Positions 36,217-44,444 of a DNA stretch of 64,000 nt are shown here, one piece after another (the first letter of the stretch is position 1; every line of letters begins with the position of its first letter). The translations under genes and the position numbers were made by a program. This DNA comes from CAYZTD01 sp964638155 (GTDB taxonomy: Archaea > Thermoplasmatota > E2 > DHVEG-1). Under the pieces are notes generated by a model that did no database searches, was not told where the DNA came from, and saw only the letters and a list, made by a program, of their open reading frames with translations. The stretch spans positions 8,747 to 72,746 of the forward strand of contig CAZWYI010000008.1 of the NCBI GenBank assembly GCA_964638155.1, given 5' to 3'.

Positions 36217-36223
36217 TTTATAA
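36217..36223 (+). promoter_or_regulatory. TATA box for the CoA-ligase operon
   Basis: TTTATAA; the transcript should start about 36243-36250. This falls downstream of an in-frame TTG at 36230, which therefore cannot be the start codon, and supports ATG 36260. Confidence 0.5.
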
Positions 36224-36259
36224 GAGAATTTGTATTTTGGAAAATCCGGGAATTTACTT

Positions 36260-37567
36260 ATGGATCATATGTTTAACCCTAAAATCGAGAAGATATCAAG
36301 AAAAAAACTTAAAGAAATTCAGTTAAAAAGACTAAGAGAAACCGTCCATCTTGTATATGATAATGTACCATTCTACAAAAAGAAATTCAAAGAAAAAGGA
36401 ATTACTCCAGACGATATCAAAACTCTTGATGATATAACAAAACTTCCTCTTACAACTAAAGACGACTTACGAGATAACGCACCATATGGCATGATGGCAA
36501 CTAGTCTTGATAACTGCATTGAAATGCATGCATCAAGTGGTACTACAGGAATTCCAGTTACTGCATGCTACACAAGAAACGATATGGCTGTATGGGCAGA
36601 AGTTATGGCACGGTGCCTTGCGATGTCTGGGCTATCTAAAAAAGATATTTTCCAAAACCCTATACCCTATGGTACTTTTACTGGGGCTTTTGGTTTTCAT
36701 TATGGTGCACAAAAGGTTGGTGCTATGGTAATTCCTTCTGGAAAAGGTCAGTCTGAAAGACAATTGAAACTAATGGATTATTATGGTACAACCTTTGTAA
36801 GTGGCGTTGCCTCATATATCCTGCGTCTTTCGCAAGTTGCAAAAAATATGGGTCTTGATCCTAAAAAGGATTTAAAAGTGAGAAACGGTCTTTTTGGCGC
36901 TGAAATGTTTACTAAGGGCCTAAAAAAACGTATTGAGGATACTTGGGATATGGATGTCCATGATATCTATGGTCTAACTGAAATGTGTGGACCAGGTGTT
37001 TCTACTGATTGTGATGAGCATAACGGTCTTCATCTATGGGAAGATCATTTCTACATTGAAATTCTTGATCCAATAACACTTGAACCAGTTGAACCTGAAG
37101 AAGAAGGTGAAATTGTTCTTACTACTCTTTCAAAAACTGGTATGTCTCTTCTTCGTTATAGAACACGGGATCTAGCTAAAATTTTTGACGAAAAAGTATG
37201 TGACTGCGGTAGAACCCATGTAAAACATACTCCAATTAAAGCCCGTAGTGATGACATGTTGATAATACGTGGAACAAATATTTACCCTGGTCAAATCGAA
37301 TCAGCTATTATGAAAGATCCAAAGGTTGGAAACAACTGGAGAATGATTATCAATACTGATAAAAATGACATGGATCAACTAACTGTTGAAGTTGAAACAA
37401 AGAAACTATTAAGTAAAGTAGACAAGGAAAAACTAGAAAACAAACTAGAAAATGATATTAAACAAGTAATTGTTTTTACACCTACTGTATCTATACTTCC
37501 GCCTAATGGTATAGAACAAAAAGGCCTGAAGGCAAAACGGGTAATTGATAATAGAAAAAAGGAATGA
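36260..37567 (+). CDS. paaK: phenylacetate-CoA ligase (AMP-forming)
   Basis: 435 residues, adenylate-forming enzyme that activates aryl acetates derived from aromatic amino acids. Motifs: VHLVYDNVPFYKKKF, KDDLRDNAPYGM, the P-loop-like HASSGTTGIPV, DIYGLTEMCGPGV, YRTRDLA, and the C-terminal swivel RSDDMLIIRGTNIYPGQIES. ATG 36260 is chosen on promoter position. The adcB-like gene follows 4 bases downstream, then ahcY overlaps. In peptide-fermenting archaea such ligases pair with ADP-forming synthetases; here the direction (CoA activation or release) cannot be told from sequence. Confidence 0.9.
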   Translation: MDHMFNPKIEKISRKKLKEIQLKRLRETVHLVYDNVPFYKKKFKEKGITPDDIKTLDDITKLPLTTKDDLRDNAPYGMMATSLDNCIEMHASSGTTGIPVTACYTRNDMAVWAEVMARCLAMSGLSKKDIFQNPIPYGTFTGAFGFHYGAQKVGAMVIPSGKGQSERQLKLMDYYGTTFVSGVASYILRLSQVAKNMGLDPKKDLKVRNGLFGAEMFTKGLKKRIEDTWDMDVHDIYGLTEMCGPGVSTDCDEHNGLHLWEDHFYIEILDPITLEPVEPEEEGEIVLTTLSKTGMSLLRYRTRDLAKIFDEKVCDCGRTHVKHTPIKARSDDMLIIRGTNIYPGQIESAIMKDPKVGNNWRMIINTDKNDMDQLTVEVETKKLLSKVDKEKLENKLENDIKQVIVFTPTVSILPPNGIEQKGLKAKRVIDNRKKE

Positions 37568-37571
37568 AAAA

Positions 37572-38243
37572 ATGAAAGATAATGTTAAAAAGTTGATACG
37601 TAAAAATGGCGCTCTTTCAGAAAAAGAAGTAAAAGACCTGCTTAGTGAGTATAATATTAAAACAACTAAATACAAGATTGTGAAAAAAGAAAGTGATATC
37701 AAGGATCTTGATTTAAAATTTCCAGTTGCCTTAAAGGTCTGTAGTAGTAAAATTCTTCATAAAACAGATGTGGGTGGAGTAAAATTAAATATTAAAAATA
37801 GTGAAGAACTTAAAAAAGAATTTAAGAAATTTAAAAAGAAATTTCCAAAAGAAGATTTACTTGTAGACCAAATGGCAAAAAAAGGTGTTGAAGTAATCAT
37901 AGGTTTAGTAAAGGATCCTACTTTTGGCCTAACTATTATGGTAGGTGTAGGAGGAATATATACTGAACTCTATAAAGATGTAAGTTTTAGAGTAATCCCC
38001 TTGATGAATAAGAATTCAGCTGAAGAAATGCTTAACGAAATAAAGGGGAAAAAACTTTTAGAAGGGTTTCGTAATACGAAGGCAGATAAAAAACAGGTAA
38101 TAAATTTATTAATGAAGGTATCAAAAATCGGGGAGGAACTTATGGATCGAATCGATCAAATGGATCTCAATCCGGTTTTTGTATATGAAAATAATTATTG
38201 TGTTGTTGATGCAAAACTTATATTAAAAAAAGGTGAAAAATAA
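37572..38243 (+). CDS. acdB: ADP-forming acetate/acyl-CoA ligase beta subunit (ATP-grasp)
   Basis: 223 residues matching the beta subunit of ADP-forming acyl-CoA synthetase: LSEYNIKTTKYKIVKKE, FPVALKVCSSKILHKTDVGGVKLNI, GVEVIIGLVKDPTFGLTIMVGVGG, DLNPVFVYEN. The ATP-grasp fold makes ATP from ADP and phosphate using the phosphohistidine delivered by the alpha subunit. ATG 37572 follows an AAAGGA; an upstream in-frame TTG lies within paaK. The alpha subunit gene is not adjacent. Confidence 0.88.
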   Translation: MKDNVKKLIRKNGALSEKEVKDLLSEYNIKTTKYKIVKKESDIKDLDLKFPVALKVCSSKILHKTDVGGVKLNIKNSEELKKEFKKFKKKFPKEDLLVDQMAKKGVEVIIGLVKDPTFGLTIMVGVGGIYTELYKDVSFRVIPLMNKNSAEEMLNEIKGKKLLEGFRNTKADKKQVINLLMKVSKIGEELMDRIDQMDLNPVFVYENNYCVVDAKLILKKGEK

Positions 38244-39658
38244 TGCAAACAAAAACAGAGGAGTATAAAATTAAAGATATAAACCTAGCTGATTTTGGTA
38301 GAAAAGAAATTGAGATTGCTGAAAAAGAAATGCCAGGTCTAGTTTCAACTAGGAAAAAATATGGTTCAAAAAAACCACTTAAAGACGCTAAAATCACTGG
38401 TTCACTTCATATGACTATTCAAACAGCTGTTTTAATTGAAACTTTAAAAGAACTTGGCGCGGATGTCCGCTGGGCAAGTTGTAATATTTTTTCCACTCAG
38501 GATCATGCTGCTGCTGCAATTGCAAAAACAGGAACTCCAGTTTTTGCTTGGAAGGGTGAAACCCTTAAAGAATATTGGTGGTGTACTCAAAAAGCACTTG
38601 ATTTTGGTGATGGAAAAGGGCCAAATTTAATTGTTGACGACGGCGGAGATGCAACACTTATTATTCATAAAGGATATGAAGTTGAAGAAAATCCTAGTCT
38701 TCTTGATAAAGATTATAGTAATGAGCAAGGTGACTTCCGTGCGCTTATGGCTCAGTTAAAAGAAATCTATAATAAGGATTCTGAACGCTGGCATCGTACC
38801 GTAAAAGATATGAATGGTGTTTCTGAAGAAACTACTACTGGTGTACATAGGCTTTATCAAAGGCAAAAACAAGGAACTCTTTTGTTTCCCGCGTTTAACG
38901 TAAATGATAGTGTTACAAAAAGTAAATTTGATAATTTATATGGATGCAGGGAGAGTCTTGCTGATGGTATCAAACGGGCAACTGACGTTATGGTTGCTGG
39001 AAAAACTGTTGTAGTATGTGGGTATGGTGATGTTGGTAAAGGATGCTGCCAGTCTATGCGTGGTTTTGGTGCAAGGGTTATTGTTACTGAAATCGATCCT
39101 ATTTGTGCTCTTCAGGCGTCTATGGAAGGTTATGAAGTAAAGACTGTTGAAGATTCTTTAGATGAAGGTGATATTTATGTTACCGCGACTGGCAACTGTA
39201 ATGTTATAAAAGTTGACCATATGAGAAACATGAAGGATCAGGCAATTGTTTGTAATATAGGTCACTTTGATAATGAAATAGAAGTTGAAAAACTAGATAA
39301 ACAAAGTGATGTAAATAAGGTTAACATAAAGCCCCAGGTTGATAAGTATGTTTTTCCTGATGGTCATGAGATTTTTATGCTAGCAGGTGGAAGACTTGTG
39401 AATTTGGGTTGTGCGACAGGCCATCCGAGTTTTGTCATGAGTAACAGTTTTACTAATCAGGTTCTTGCTCAAATTGAACTTTGGAATGATGACTACAAGA
39501 CTGGTGTTTATATGCTTCCGAAGGTTCTTGATGAAGAAGTGGCAAGACTTCACTTGGATAGGCTTGGTGTAAAACTTACGAAATTAAATAAGAAACAAGC
39601 AGATTACATTGGTGTTCCAATAGATGGTCCTTTTAAGTCAAAGCATTATCGATATTAA
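38243..39658 (+). CDS. ahcY: S-adenosyl-L-homocysteine hydrolase, bacterial/plant type
   Basis: Hydrolyses SAH to adenosine and homocysteine, relieving methyltransferase inhibition. 471 residues: GSLHMTIQTAVLIETL, SCNIFSTQDHAAAAI, DDGGDATLIIHKGYE, GVSEETTTGVHRLY, NAD motif VCGYGDVGKGCCQSM, and C-terminal KSKHYRY. It contains the approximately 40-residue insert (after HKGYE, containing DFRALMAQLKEIYNKDSERW) and the HYRY end typical of bacterial and plant enzymes. Most archaeal SAHHs lack these and are about 420 residues. Its start overlaps the acdB stop (TAATG). Probably acquired from bacteria. Confidence 0.95.
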   Translation: MQTKTEEYKIKDINLADFGRKEIEIAEKEMPGLVSTRKKYGSKKPLKDAKITGSLHMTIQTAVLIETLKELGADVRWASCNIFSTQDHAAAAIAKTGTPVFAWKGETLKEYWWCTQKALDFGDGKGPNLIVDDGGDATLIIHKGYEVEENPSLLDKDYSNEQGDFRALMAQLKEIYNKDSERWHRTVKDMNGVSEETTTGVHRLYQRQKQGTLLFPAFNVNDSVTKSKFDNLYGCRESLADGIKRATDVMVAGKTVVVCGYGDVGKGCCQSMRGFGARVIVTEIDPICALQASMEGYEVKTVEDSLDEGDIYVTATGNCNVIKVDHMRNMKDQAIVCNIGHFDNEIEVEKLDKQSDVNKVNIKPQVDKYVFPDGHEIFMLAGGRLVNLGCATGHPSFVMSNSFTNQVLAQIELWNDDYKTGVYMLPKVLDEEVARLHLDRLGVKLTKLNKKQADYIGVPIDGPFKSKHYRY

Positions 39659-39677
39659 AAAAAAAGAAGAGAAGAGT

Positions 39678-39761
39678 TTAGATTAAACCAATTTCTTTTT
39701 GTATTGCTATCCATGCACGGGATAGCTCATATTCTTCATAATCATCCACAGCGTTGCACAT
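39678..39761 (-). CDS. possible 27-residue small protein
   Basis: ATG 39761 to TAA 39678 encodes MCNAVDDYEEYELSRAWI followed by AIQKEIGLI. The amino-acid mix (aromatics, amphipathic helix) is unlike random AT-rich sequence, and the frame fills the gap convergent with ahcY. There is no ribosome-binding site; the sequence upstream on the minus strand contains a TCGACTA direct repeat. Could be a real microprotein or the C-terminal remnant of a lost gene. Confidence 0.35.
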   Translation of the reverse strand: MCNAVDDYEEYELSRAWIAIQKEIGLI

Positions 39762-39796
39762 AGTATTATATTTGCAATTAAGACTATATAATATTG

Positions 39797-39815
39797 TCGA
39801 CTAATTTATCGACTA
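39797..39815. repeat. TCGACTA direct repeat (possible operator)
   Basis: Two copies of TCGACTA (39797-39803 and 39809-39815) separated by ATTTA, giving a 12-base period, in the intergenic region between the small minus-strand frame and the traB-like gene. The spacing is close to one helical turn and could bind a dimeric regulator. Nothing else supports this. Confidence 0.35.
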
Positions 39816-39887
39816 TAAACGTTAAAAGTAATCTTTAAAGATACATAAACTAAATGAACAACAATTTTATAACAACAAAAAAGACAG

Positions 39888-40628
39888 ATGAAAAAAATGA
39901 TAACATTAATTGGAACTGGACACGTATTCAATCTAACCCAGCCATTACTTCATATATTCGATGAAAAACAACCAGATCTATTATGTATAGAACTAGATAG
40001 ACAGAGATACCAGGGACTAATGCTTAAAAAATCAGATCCGGGAAAATACAAAGAAGCATCAAAAAACCAGCCAATTCTATACAAACTTTTATCAAGATTT
40101 CAAGATGGAATGGCCAAAGAGTATGGAACAGAGGCAGGCCAAGAAATGATAACAACAATAAACTATGCAAAAGAACACAATTTACCACTTGCATTTATAG
40201 ATATAAACGCACAATACCTTTTTAGAAGAATGTTTAAAAAAATGAGTTTAAAAGAAAAACTAGCTTTAGTTTTCTCAGGTTTTGGAGGACTTTTTGTAAG
40301 TAAGAAAAAAGTAGAAAAGGAGCTAGAAAACATACAGAACAATTTTGATTTTTATATGAAAGAAATTGGAAAAAAATTTCCAACATTAAAAAGAGTTTTA
40401 ATTGATGAAAGAAACATTTACATGGTAAAGCAATTAATAGAAGCCCAAGAAAAATTTGATAAAATAATAGCTATAGTTGGCGATGGCCATATTCCAGGTC
40501 TTAAAGAGATACTTGAAACAAAAGATGTAGAATATAAAACAATAAGATTAAAGGAGCTTAGAAGTTTTGATAAATCTATAGATAATTCCATGACTGCTTC
40601 TTTTTCATTTGAGCAAAAACAAGTATAG
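39888..40628 (+). CDS. TraB/PrgY-family protein
   Basis: 246 residues of the TraB (EreA/ChaN-like) domain: ITLIGTGHVFNLTQPLL, PDLLCIELDRQRYQGL, RRMFKKMSLKEKLAL, VLIDERNIYMVKQL and IAIVGDGHIPGLKEIL. The paired GxGH/ELD/ DER / GDGH motifs define the family, thought to be related to metal-dependent peptidases or hydrolases. No C-terminal membrane domain as found in longer TraB proteins is present, so this is the soluble short form. Function is not established. Confidence 0.83.
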   Translation: MKKMITLIGTGHVFNLTQPLLHIFDEKQPDLLCIELDRQRYQGLMLKKSDPGKYKEASKNQPILYKLLSRFQDGMAKEYGTEAGQEMITTINYAKEHNLPLAFIDINAQYLFRRMFKKMSLKEKLALVFSGFGGLFVSKKKVEKELENIQNNFDFYMKEIGKKFPTLKRVLIDERNIYMVKQLIEAQEKFDKIIAIVGDGHIPGLKEILETKDVEYKTIRLKELRSFDKSIDNSMTASFSFEQKQV

Positions 40629-40638
40629 TTTAAAAATA

Positions 40639-41028
40639 TCAATCATAGTTATTTTCTATAATTTCAATTGCACGTGTAATATCATTTTCAGTAATTATTC
40701 CTACTATTATGTTATTATAAATTACAGGTAGTTTTTTTATTTTGTTTTCTTTCATAACTTTTACTGCTTGCTGAACTGTCTGAAGTGAATCAATGGTTTT
40801 TAAGTTTGGTGTCATAACCTCTTTTACCTTGGTTATCTTTGGATTTTTTTCGTTTAATATTATTTTATCAATAATATCCCTCTCAGTAATTATCCCAACT
40901 ATTATATCCCCTTTCTCTACTATTAGACTACCAAGCTTGTGTTCTTTGAATTTTCTACATGCATCCATCACAAGCTCATCACTATCTATTGTTTCAACTC
41001 TCTTAGTCATTATCTCATGTATGATCAT
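40639..41028 (-). CDS. tandem CBS-domain protein
   Basis: 129 residues made of two CBS motifs: IMTKRVETIDSDELVMDACRKF...GSLIVEKGDIIVGIITERDI and VMTPNLKTIDSLQTVQQAVKVM...LPVIYNNIIVGIITENDITRAIE. Such stand-alone pairs bind adenine nucleotides or SAM as energy sensors. Convergent with the traB-like gene (10-base gap). The partner is unknown. Confidence 0.9.
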   Translation of the reverse strand: MIIHEIMTKRVETIDSDELVMDACRKFKEHKLGSLIVEKGDIIVGIITERDIIDKIILNEKNPKITKVKEVMTPNLKTIDSLQTVQQAVKVMKENKIKKLPVIYNNIIVGIITENDITRAIEIIENNYD

Positions 41029-41214
41029 AATTTACAAATTTTGTATTTTTTTATAGTGTATAAATCTTTTTTATGGAAAATTATTAAATATTTTATTTAT
41101 TCAACTATGCTCATAAATTTTAAAATATTTATAAAAATCATAAGAGACTAAAAAGACAATTCTATTTTAATGAAAAGACTATTTAACTATCGGTTAATAA
41201 TAAAAAAAATTATT

Positions 41215-41289
41215 GGGCCTGTAGCCTAGTCTGGATAGGGCGATAGCCTCCTAAGCTATAGATCGCGGGTTCGAATCCCGCCAGGTCCG
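41215..41289 (+). tRNA. tRNA-Arg (anticodon CCT)
   Basis: Full cloverleaf: acceptor GGGCCTG pairs with CAGGTCC (one G-U), D stem GCCT/GGGC, anticodon stem ATAGC/GCTAT with loop CTCCTAA giving anticodon CCT (codon AGG), T arm GCGGG-TTCGAAT-CCCGC, discriminator G. No intron and no encoded CCA. Its 3' end (GCCAGGTCCGTA, 41280-41291) recurs at 49865-49876 and in shorter form at 42035-42044, marking it as a possible integration site. Confidence 0.95.
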
Positions 41290-41374
41290 TAATAATGATT
41301 AACATAATTTTCGTTTGGTTTTTTCCAAACATTTTAAATTAGTATATAAATAACCACTTACAAGATATTATATT

Positions 41375-41953
41375 GTGATGTTTATGAAAAAACTGGGAAT
41401 GTTATTAGTTGTTTTTATGCTTTGTATTATTATTTTAACTGGTTGTGTTAATAATAAAAAGGAAAACGATGGAAAAAAGGATACAAGTGATGACTTAACA
41501 ACAAATGATGAAAAATCCGATGATGACGAAGGCCCTGAGGGAAAAACTGAAAATATAACTGTATCCACAGATAAAGAAACTTATGATATAGGAGAAACAG
41601 TAAATATCTCAATTAAAAATAACTTAAATACATCTCTAAAGATAAGAACGCCAACATATGACGTTCAAAAATATAATAATACTGAATGGACCTTAATGAG
41701 AAAATCTGCATATCCTTGTGAATCAAGTTGTGTAATGGGCATGATACTCCCTAATTTCACAATAGATCCAAACCAAACATTAGAGTATCAGTGGGACCAA
41801 AAAGAGACATGGTGCATATACTCAGAATCCTCACCATGCCAATCTAAAACAGTTACAATTAATGCCACTACAGGAATTTATCGAATAAAATGTTATATTG
41901 AAAATAATGACACGATCTATTATGTTTATTCAGATGAATTTACAATAATATAA
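41375..41953 (+). CDS. secreted lipoprotein with Ig-like (BsuPI-like) domain
   Basis: 192 residues: signal peptide with lipobox LTGC (Cys24), an Asp/Lys/Glu-rich linker (about 27-58), then a beta-sandwich resembling intracellular-proteinase-inhibitor-type/Ig domains (VSTDKETYDIGETVNISIKNN at about 62 on; a Cys-rich loop YPCESSCVMG). TATATAAATA at 41343-41352 lies about 28 bases before the first starts (GTG 41375, ATG 41378), so the message is probably leaderless. First gene after tRNA-Arg; its stop is three bases before repeat copy A. Confidence 0.75.
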   Translation: MMFMKKLGMLLVVFMLCIIILTGCVNNKKENDGKKDTSDDLTTNDEKSDDDEGPEGKTENITVSTDKETYDIGETVNISIKNNLNTSLKIRTPTYDVQKYNNTEWTLMRKSAYPCESSCVMGMILPNFTIDPNQTLEYQWDQKETWCIYSESSPCQSKTVTINATTGIYRIKCYIENNDTIYYVYSDEFTII

Positions 41954-41956
41954 TTT

Positions 41957-42044
41957 GTTCCAACAGATAGCTGCATACAAGCAAAAAATAGACATTCTGA
42001 ATGCATGTTTTCTCCTTTTGAGCAGGGGTAACCACCAGGTCCGT
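41957..42044 (+). repeat. att-like degenerate repeat, copy A
   Basis: About 88 bases beginning GTTCCAACAGATAGCTGCAT, containing TTCTGAATGCATG and CTCCTTTTGA, and ending CCAGGTCCGT (42035-42044), identical to the tRNA-Arg 3' end. Copies B (49789-49875) and C (49944-50033) align along the whole length. On the minus strand each contains an ATGCATTCA start-like word; copies A and B have AAAAGGAG just before it. Confidence 0.7.
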
Positions 42045-42059
42045 TAATTTTTAATCAGA

Positions 42060-42197
42060 TTATTTCTTTTTATTTAAAGAAAAATTTTCCATCAGATCGC
42101 AGTATTTTATCTTGTTTCTTCTTAATTTAAATTCATAAAATCTTATACTCTTTCTGTTATAGAATCTCGTTTAAACCCAGATTGCATATACCGCCAT
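42060..42197 (-). pseudogene. degenerate short reading frame of unknown origin
   Basis: ATG 42197 reads MAVYAIWV, then TAA, then a 36-codon frame (TRFYNRKSIRFYEFKLRRN and onward) to TAA at 42060. The post-stop segment looks protein-like (basic and aromatic) rather than random. It lies beside att-like repeat A, so it may be a remnant of a mobile-element gene. I cannot name the family. Confidence 0.3.
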
Positions 42198-42287
42198 GGT
42201 TGGAATAATTACTATTCTAGTTTTTAAGATTATTACTATATAGAATATTTATTATTTTATTCCAAAGAAAAAATAAAGATCAAATAT

Positions 42288-44432
42288 TTATAATTGCATA
42301 TTTCTAAATATTCTTTTCATTAAGTTTTGTATTAGTTGGAAGATTATATTGTTAAATATTTTATTGTTTTTTGGTGTTGAGAATTTCTGTGTTGCCCATG
42401 TGCTTTCAATGTTATATATGTCTTTTGAAATTACTTTGATTTTAAATGTATCTCTTTTTGTCCATTTATGTTCAAGTTTAAGTTCATATCCTGAATCATA
42501 GGGTCCTTTCCATCCACTGTTTGTACCATCTCCCCAATTTACATAGTAATATATTTGATCTCCATCTGGATCATTTGTTTTAAAGCTATATTCATATGTT
42601 CTTCTTTTTCTTCCATTGCCTGGCCCATCTATGGTTGGTTTATCTGGTGGTTTTGATAGATACATCTGCATTGGATCTGAATATTGACTATATCCTGTTT
42701 TATCTTTTGCTCTAATTGTTATTTGTATGTGTTGTTTTGATGCGAAATTATTTGAGATTGATATATTTTCAATTGTTATTTTTTTATTTGAATTATATTT
42801 TCCATAAAGTATGGATTCATCTGTTATTGTATGTCCTGAGTTATCTTTTCCAGTTATCTTAAATTGATAGTAAACTTTATCATTTTCATTATCATTTGCT
42901 ATGCAGTTAAAGCTGTATATTCCCCCTGGTTTTCCATATTCTGGACCATTTATTGTGGGTTTATCTGGTGGTTGATTATTTAATGTTGTAAAATTTAGTC
43001 TTTTTCCATTTGCCTCACCTGCTGGATTTTTTATATTTGCCCAGAAAATATATTTTTTATTTGGTTCTAAACCTGTTATTTCAGTTAATATTTCATCATT
43101 TGTGTAAAATGGTTTTTTCCATTCTGTATATTGTTTACTGCTTCCTTCTTTTTTGTATGTGAATCTTACCTCGCATTCTGATCCTCCATCATTAAATATC
43201 CATGCATTTATTTTTGCACTAGTGCTTCCTATCCATGTTGCATCAATTGTTTCAACTACTGGTAGGTTTATGCTTATTGTTATATTCCATTCTTTATCCT
43301 CTGGTAGTCTTTTATTTGTGCCATATGGCCCTTCAAAATAGAAATAATATTTATGTGTTCCAAGCCCAATGTCTTTACCTTGTATTATTTTTGAGTAATC
43401 TGAGTTGCTTCCTGATCCTTCCATCATATATATTTTATCATCAATCATTAGATACTTGATACATGGTTCAACTTTATTTGGATGTTTATAATGCACTTTG
43501 AAGTTAAATTCTGTTTTATAATCTCCTTCATTTGGTATAACACCTTCTTCCCAATCTTGGTATTTAGTTAGAAGCAATGGTTTATATACAATAAATTCAG
43601 GGCTACATCCAAGATAATTACCTTCGTAATATATTTTTATTTTCCATTCTCCAACTTCATTTGGCGTCCATATATTCCATACACAAAAAGATGTCCAAGA
43701 TTCTGATATTGAATAAGTGCTTGTATGTTTTATATTATTATTTTTATACCATTTCCAGGTTATCTCATGTCCTTTCCATCCGTTTTCTAGTTCTGTATAT
43801 GAATATATTTGATCATCGAATTTAAACTCTCTTTTTTCAGGTCCGTGATCATCATATCCTTCTACCCAGTCACATGTTATTGAATTTTTAAAAGTAGGAG
43901 TTCCATGAAGCACTTGGAAATTATGTTCAACAAGAAAAACTCCATTGCAATAAAATTTTATTTTCCAGTTTCCACCATATTTAGGTGTATACCAAGCCCA
44001 TGTAATGATATCACCAGAAGATTCTAGAGGATCCCATTCGCTTTGTCTGTTTACTTCTCCATCATATATATATTCTCTTGATAAAACATCACCTTCTTCT
44101 ACATTGTTTATTTTTGCAAAAAAATATACTGTCTCACCCTGAATAAATTCAGTTGTTGGTTCACCATGATCATCATAACTGTTTACCCATTTACACAAAA
44201 ATGAATATTCAATAGTTGGTGAGTTAGTTATTGGAGCTATATCTTTCGAATATTCAATATAGCTTATTTTATTGTTATTATTTGTATCACTAATATAGCC
44301 CATTGCATTAGTTAGAACATTATTTTTCTCTGTTTCATTTGCTGTTACTATTTTATTTGTTGGTGTTATTATTAGAATATTTGAGAATATAAATAATGAT
44401 AGAATTATTGTTGTTAGTATTTTTTTCTTCAT
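42288..44432 (-). CDS. secreted surface protein with duplicated Ig-like, FN3 and PKD domains
   Basis: 714 residues. Signal peptide (about 1-31), then two copies of an approximately 100-residue domain sharing CxWVxxYDDHG, an aromatic WxWY motif and GxWKIKxYxxG. A further beta domain (about 295-390) is followed by a fibronectin-III domain (SAKINAWIFNDGG to GLEPNKKYIFWANI) and two PKD/cadherin-like domains (YEYSFKTNDPDGDQIYYYVNWGDG). The last about 23 residues are an amphipathic helix (IFNNIIFQLIQNLMKRIF) without a membrane span. It lies 12 bases downstream of the 1449-residue protein on the same strand, and their last PKD domains are nearly identical in DNA. Confidence 0.72.
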   Translation of the reverse strand: MKKKILTTIILSLFIFSNILIITPTNKIVTANETEKNNVLTNAMGYISDTNNNNKISYIEYSKDIAPITNSPTIEYSFLCKWVNSYDDHGEPTTEFIQGETVYFFAKINNVEEGDVLSREYIYDGEVNRQSEWDPLESSGDIITWAWYTPKYGGNWKIKFYCNGVFLVEHNFQVLHGTPTFKNSITCDWVEGYDDHGPEKREFKFDDQIYSYTELENGWKGHEITWKWYKNNNIKHTSTYSISESWTSFCVWNIWTPNEVGEWKIKIYYEGNYLGCSPEFIVYKPLLLTKYQDWEEGVIPNEGDYKTEFNFKVHYKHPNKVEPCIKYLMIDDKIYMMEGSGSNSDYSKIIQGKDIGLGTHKYYFYFEGPYGTNKRLPEDKEWNITISINLPVVETIDATWIGSTSAKINAWIFNDGGSECEVRFTYKKEGSSKQYTEWKKPFYTNDEILTEITGLEPNKKYIFWANIKNPAGEANGKRLNFTTLNNQPPDKPTINGPEYGKPGGIYSFNCIANDNENDKVYYQFKITGKDNSGHTITDESILYGKYNSNKKITIENISISNNFASKQHIQITIRAKDKTGYSQYSDPMQMYLSKPPDKPTIDGPGNGRKRRTYEYSFKTNDPDGDQIYYYVNWGDGTNSGWKGPYDSGYELKLEHKWTKRDTFKIKVISKDIYNIESTWATQKFSTPKNNKIFNNIIFQLIQNLMKRIFRNMQL

Positions 44433-44444
44433 ATTTTCCCTCGA

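Larger units (their letters stand above)
41954..42287. other. noncoding gap holding mobile-element remnants
   Basis: A 334-base gap between the lipoprotein and the end of the 714-residue surface protein gene. It contains repeat copy A and the degenerate reading frame at 42060-42197; the remainder is AT-rich without other recognisable signals. Confidence 0.6.

Noticed and set aside
36230..36259. Longer N-terminus for the phenylacetate-CoA ligase from TTG 36230
   Set aside because: The TTG lies only about 7-13 bases after the TATA box, so it would not be transcribed.
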